Below, piece after piece: positions 5,892 to 7,575 of a DNA stretch of 7,575 bases. The notes under the pieces were generated by a model. The model was not told the DNA's origin. It made no database searches and was given only the letters and a program-made list of their open reading frames with translations. How positions within the stretch are numbered: position 1 is the stretch's first letter; the number at the start of each line of letters is the position of its first letter. This stretch comes from CAZIFG01 sp964539135 (GTDB lineage: Bacteria; Margulisbacteria; Marinamargulisbacteria; GCA-2716485; CAZIFG01): contig CAZIFG010000036.1 in NCBI GenBank assembly GCA_964539135.1, forward strand, positions 1 to 7,575. Direction: 5' to 3'. Made by a program: the position numbers and the translations under genes.

Positions 5892-6680
5892 ATGTCCATT
5901 TCACCTGTCAGTACCTCGTTTAGAGTTAAACAGAAACCCGGGCCTGTAGAATCCCTTGCACGTGTTACCGCTGGTGGTGGTATTTTGGCATCCAGTACCT
6001 TATATGCTGCCTACAAAAATCAACACCAACTCAATCCTACTCTTAAGGCGCCTGTGTCGGAGGTCATTCGACTGGGGCTTCCCAAACAAGTGTTCCTTAA
6101 AACCAGCCAACTTGTTATTTTTATAGGACTTCGACGTTCTTTTGCAGAGACCTTTCCTGATTACACCCGACTGGCCACAACCAGCGCCTATCTCCTTCCT
6201 TCGCTTTTGATTCAAGGGTCTATGTATTCTTTGGCTACCCGCGATATTTTTAAAATAGGTGGCTATCCCGTTAGCCCCCTTCGTTTTTATGACATGATTC
6301 GCAATATTCAAGTCGCCTTTAAACCCACTTTTGTGCGAGAAGTGGGCTCTACAGCACTCGCCATTGCCACCACACCCGACGTAGAAAAGGGGCTGTCCCT
6401 TATCATGCCCGATCCACTTGCCCGCAGCCTTAGTGCGCCTACTGCTGGTTTTTTCTGTGGCCTTTTGACTCAATTTGCCCACAACGTTGCGTTAACAGAA
6501 TCGCGTTATGCCTCTGAAGGGCGAATCCCCTCTACCGTTCAGGCCGCAAAAGAAGTACTGCGTACACATGGCGTACGGGGTCTTGCTCTGGGCTTTTTCC
6601 CTGCACGAGCCGCTTTAATTGCGACAGGAGCGGTTGTAGGGGCCAAACTGCTCGCCCCTTTGTATGAAGACCTTAAATAA
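5892..6680 (+). CDS. Mitochondrial-carrier-like (SLC25/MCF) membrane protein, possible effector
   Basis: The 262-residue protein divides into three related parts of about 70-85 residues, as mitochondrial carriers do. Each has a first helix ending in a degenerate carrier signature: LYAAYKNQHQ (37-46), YSLATRDIFK (112-121) and AHNVALTESR (196-205), where classical carriers have Px[DE]xx[KR]x[KR]xQ. Each second half resembles the carrier stretch before the even-numbered helix: GLPKQVFLKTSQLVIFIGLRRSF (62-84), FKPTFVREVGSTALAIATT (143-161), and GVRGLALGFFPARAALIATG (227-246), the clearest match to carrier 'GxRGLxxGFxPxxxR'. There is no bacterial signal peptide. The signature prolines are mostly lost, so transport is uncertain. 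Known bacterial members are few; Legionella LncP is a secreted effector that enters host mitochondria. A similar role here is inference. The ATG at 5892 follows a strong AAGGAG. Alternative: an unrelated small-helix membrane protein with chance similarity. Confidence 0.65.
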   Translation: MSISPVSTSFRVKQKPGPVESLARVTAGGGILASSTLYAAYKNQHQLNPTLKAPVSEVIRLGLPKQVFLKTSQLVIFIGLRRSFAETFPDYTRLATTSAYLLPSLLIQGSMYSLATRDIFKIGGYPVSPLRFYDMIRNIQVAFKPTFVREVGSTALAIATTPDVEKGLSLIMPDPLARSLSAPTAGFFCGLLTQFAHNVALTESRYASEGRIPSTVQAAKEVLRTHGVRGLALGFFPARAALIATGAVVGAKLLAPLYEDLK

Positions 6681-6684
6681 TCGA

Positions 6685-6713
6685 TTGTATTTAATCTTAA
6701 AATAGACTATCCT
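6685..6713 (+). promoter_or_regulatory. Promoter placing transcription start almost at the next ATG
   Basis: TTGTAT (6685-6690) and TATCCT (6708-6713) are spaced 17 bases apart. Initiation six to eight bases past the -10 falls at 6719-6721, only 2-4 bases before the ATG at 6723. No Shine-Dalgarno sequence precedes that ATG, so a leaderless mRNA is plausible. The -35 is the same hexamer as in the promoter at 5819. Confidence 0.4.
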
Positions 6714-6722
6714 CTCAGAACT

Positions 6723-7115
6723 ATGAAACCATTTAAACCCGATAGAAATTCTGATAGAAAACGAAGCTTTGGTTCTTCACGCGATTTTGGCAGTGGCCGA
6801 GATGACAACCGCCGTGATTTCCGCTTTGATAGCGGCTCTGACCGAGCAGAGATGCACAAAGCCACTTGCAGCAGCTGTGGCGCGTCTTGTGAGGTCCCCT
6901 TTAAGCCTCGGTTGGGAAAACCGATTAAATGCAACAACTGCTTCAAAAAACCTGAGGGATTTTCAACATCTACCCGCTTTGGCAGTCGACCCGAGCCTGC
7001 GTCACGCGGTGTGGATAAAAACGAGTCTATTTCTCGACAACTGGATGCTATCAACGCCAAACTGGATAAGGTACTTCAACGTTTTGATCTTCTGATTGAT
7101 GGCGAGGATGATTAA
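6723..7115 (+). CDS. CxxC zinc-ribbon protein with an RG/RD-rich tail
   Basis: This 130-residue protein has three parts. Residues 1-42 are very polar, rich in Arg, Asp, Gly and Ser, and probably disordered, like RNA-binding tails. Residues 44-76 form a compact zinc ribbon: HKATCSSCGASCEVPFKP and GKPIKCNNCF, with C49/C52 and C70/C73 as the likely zinc ligands and an extra C56. This CxVPFxPxxGKPxxCxxCF signature belongs to a widespread family of small uncharacterised bacterial proteins. Residues 100-127 form an amphipathic helix (SISRQLDAINAKLDKVLQRF), likely a coiled coil for self-association. The most likely activity is binding nucleic acid, by inference from the charge and the ribbon. There is no ribosome-binding site; see the promoter at 6685. 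It lies 42 bp after the carrier-like gene and could also be read from that transcript. Confidence 0.85.
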   Translation: MKPFKPDRNSDRKRSFGSSRDFGSGRDDNRRDFRFDSGSDRAEMHKATCSSCGASCEVPFKPRLGKPIKCNNCFKKPEGFSTSTRFGSRPEPASRGVDKNESISRQLDAINAKLDKVLQRFDLLIDGEDD

Positions 7116-7118
7116 TCC

Positions 7119-7522
7119 TTAAGAAGTCTCCTGGATTTGATTTGTTACAATCAGTTCTACAATTGCCGCTTCCTCACCTTTTCATTCTAAGATTGATTGC
7201 CTTTCTGCACATCTAAACCACAGAACCGCTATTTTAAAGCCACTCCATTATGGAGTGGTAAGCCAATCCGCGACGGTAGCTTCATCTTCATTCTTTAATT
7301 CCAGGATTGCTTGCCTTCCTACAGGGTCTAAACCCTGCAACAGCTTTTCTAAAAATTCCCCATTATGTTGCGCCAACACATGTGGTAGTGTATTTCCACC
7401 TGCCCCTTTTAATCTCAGGATTGCTGGCCTTTCCTCAGGATTTAAATTATTCAACAGTTTTTTTAAGATCTTCTTATTCTTTTGATTTAGCCTATGCACT
7501 AAGGTATTTCCGTCTGCCCCTT
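7119..7522 (-). pseudogene. Truncated ankyrin-like 38-residue repeat gene with in-frame stops
   Basis: Reading leftward from the repeat boundary, the frame gives two full 38-residue units. The first runs from KGADGNTLVHRLNQKNKK to NPEERPAILRL, the second from KGAGGNTLPHVLAQHNGE to DPVGRQAILEL. A third follows, beginning KNEDEATVADWLTTP. The pattern GNTxxHxL...LxxLL..LxPxxR.xIL.L is that of ankyrin-like repeats in effectors of intracellular bacteria. TAA at 7248-7250 interrupts unit three, but in the same frame it continues as FKIAVLWFRCAERQSILE to TGA at 7182-7184, exactly 38 codons after the unit began. A fourth partial unit, KGEEAAIVELIV, runs to TAA 7119-7121. At DNA level the motif GATTGMTKGCC recurs at 7191, 7305 and 7419, spaced 114 bp. 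The 5' part is missing. A GTG at 7499 opens the surviving 83-codon piece but lies mid-repeat and is unlikely to be a real start. Loss of the 5' end by insertion followed by decay fits best. Confidence 0.6.
7240..7258 (-). terminator. Perfect 9-bp hairpin overlapping the repeat-gene stop
   Basis: CCACTCCAT (7240-7248) and ATGGAGTGG (7250-7258) pair perfectly around a single T, so the real loop takes in a pair or two. On the minus strand the stem is followed by CTTTAAAATA, a weak T-containing tail. The stem contains the TAA at 7248-7250 of the ankyrin-like frame. It may end transcription of that frame before the decayed downstream repeat. The short T tract keeps confidence moderate. Confidence 0.4.
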
Positions 7523-7575
7523 TATACTGCCCCCAGTTAAGAAAGGTTGAAAAGTAAGAGAGTCCAAGTGGTAGA
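7523..7575. repeat. Right copy of terminal inverted repeat, probable IS end
   Basis: This is the inverted partner of bases 7-55, reading TATACTGCCCCCAGTTAA from the inner tip outward to the window edge. Relative to the left copy it has one substitution and an extra TTTT-type insertion (AAAAG on this strand, near 7550). The two are therefore separate, diverged copies rather than an assembly overlap of one sequence. The ankyrin-like repeat unit begins exactly where the match ends, as expected if the element inserted into that gene. Confidence 0.6.

Noticed and set aside
6000..6482. Minus-strand frame of 160 codons inside the carrier-like gene
   Set aside because: It lies wholly inside the 5892-6680 gene, is rich in Lys/Gly/Cys with no recognisable motif, and has no ribosome-binding site.

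Overview
The window looks like 7.6 kb from a host-associated, probably obligately intracellular Gram-negative bacterium. A Holosporales/Rickettsiales-type alphaproteobacterium or a Legionella-like lineage would fit. This rests on gene content, since nothing here is a taxonomic marker: a eukaryote-like Ser/Thr kinase, a protein with the three-fold layout of mitochondrial carriers, ankyrin-like 38-residue repeats, decaying genes and repeat elements. Ordinary redox genes are mixed among them, and the DNA is moderately AT-rich.

Edges. The first ~55 and last ~53 bases are near-identical copies in opposite orientation. The simplest reading is that both edges lie in the same end of two insertion-sequence copies that extend outward. 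Inside each edge is a gene fragment lacking its 5' part. On the left (56-794, +) is an unrecognised pseudogene whose reading passes through three frames. On the right (7522-7119, -) is an ankyrin-like repeat gene that starts at the repeat boundary and has two in-frame stops.

Interior, left to right. A 144-bp imperfect inverted repeat (823-966) overlaps the 3' end of a minus-strand gene (953-2305) for a protein with a nucleotidyltransferase-like motif. Next is a minus-strand operon of an OsmC-family peroxide reductase (3026-3460) and an NfsB-like nitroreductase (2378-3010). A 16-bp dyad (3481-3496) overlaps its likely promoter. Diverging from it is a complete Ser/Thr protein kinase (3600-4778, +), which meets a minus-strand pair tail to tail: an EVE-domain protein (4775-5233), translationally coupled to an exported MsrB (5230-5763). 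Diverging from msrB is the carrier-like protein (5892-6680, +), followed by a small CxxC zinc-ribbon protein (6723-7115, +) that may have a leaderless mRNA.

Two themes run together. OsmC, nitroreductase and MsrB would handle peroxides, quinones/nitro compounds and oxidised methionine. The kinase, the nucleotidyltransferase-like protein, the carrier-like protein and the ankyrin-like remnant resemble secreted effectors. The kinase and the nucleotidyltransferase-like protein also share an N-terminal FKIIA motif. The effector role is inference from family and lifestyle; no secretion genes are visible.
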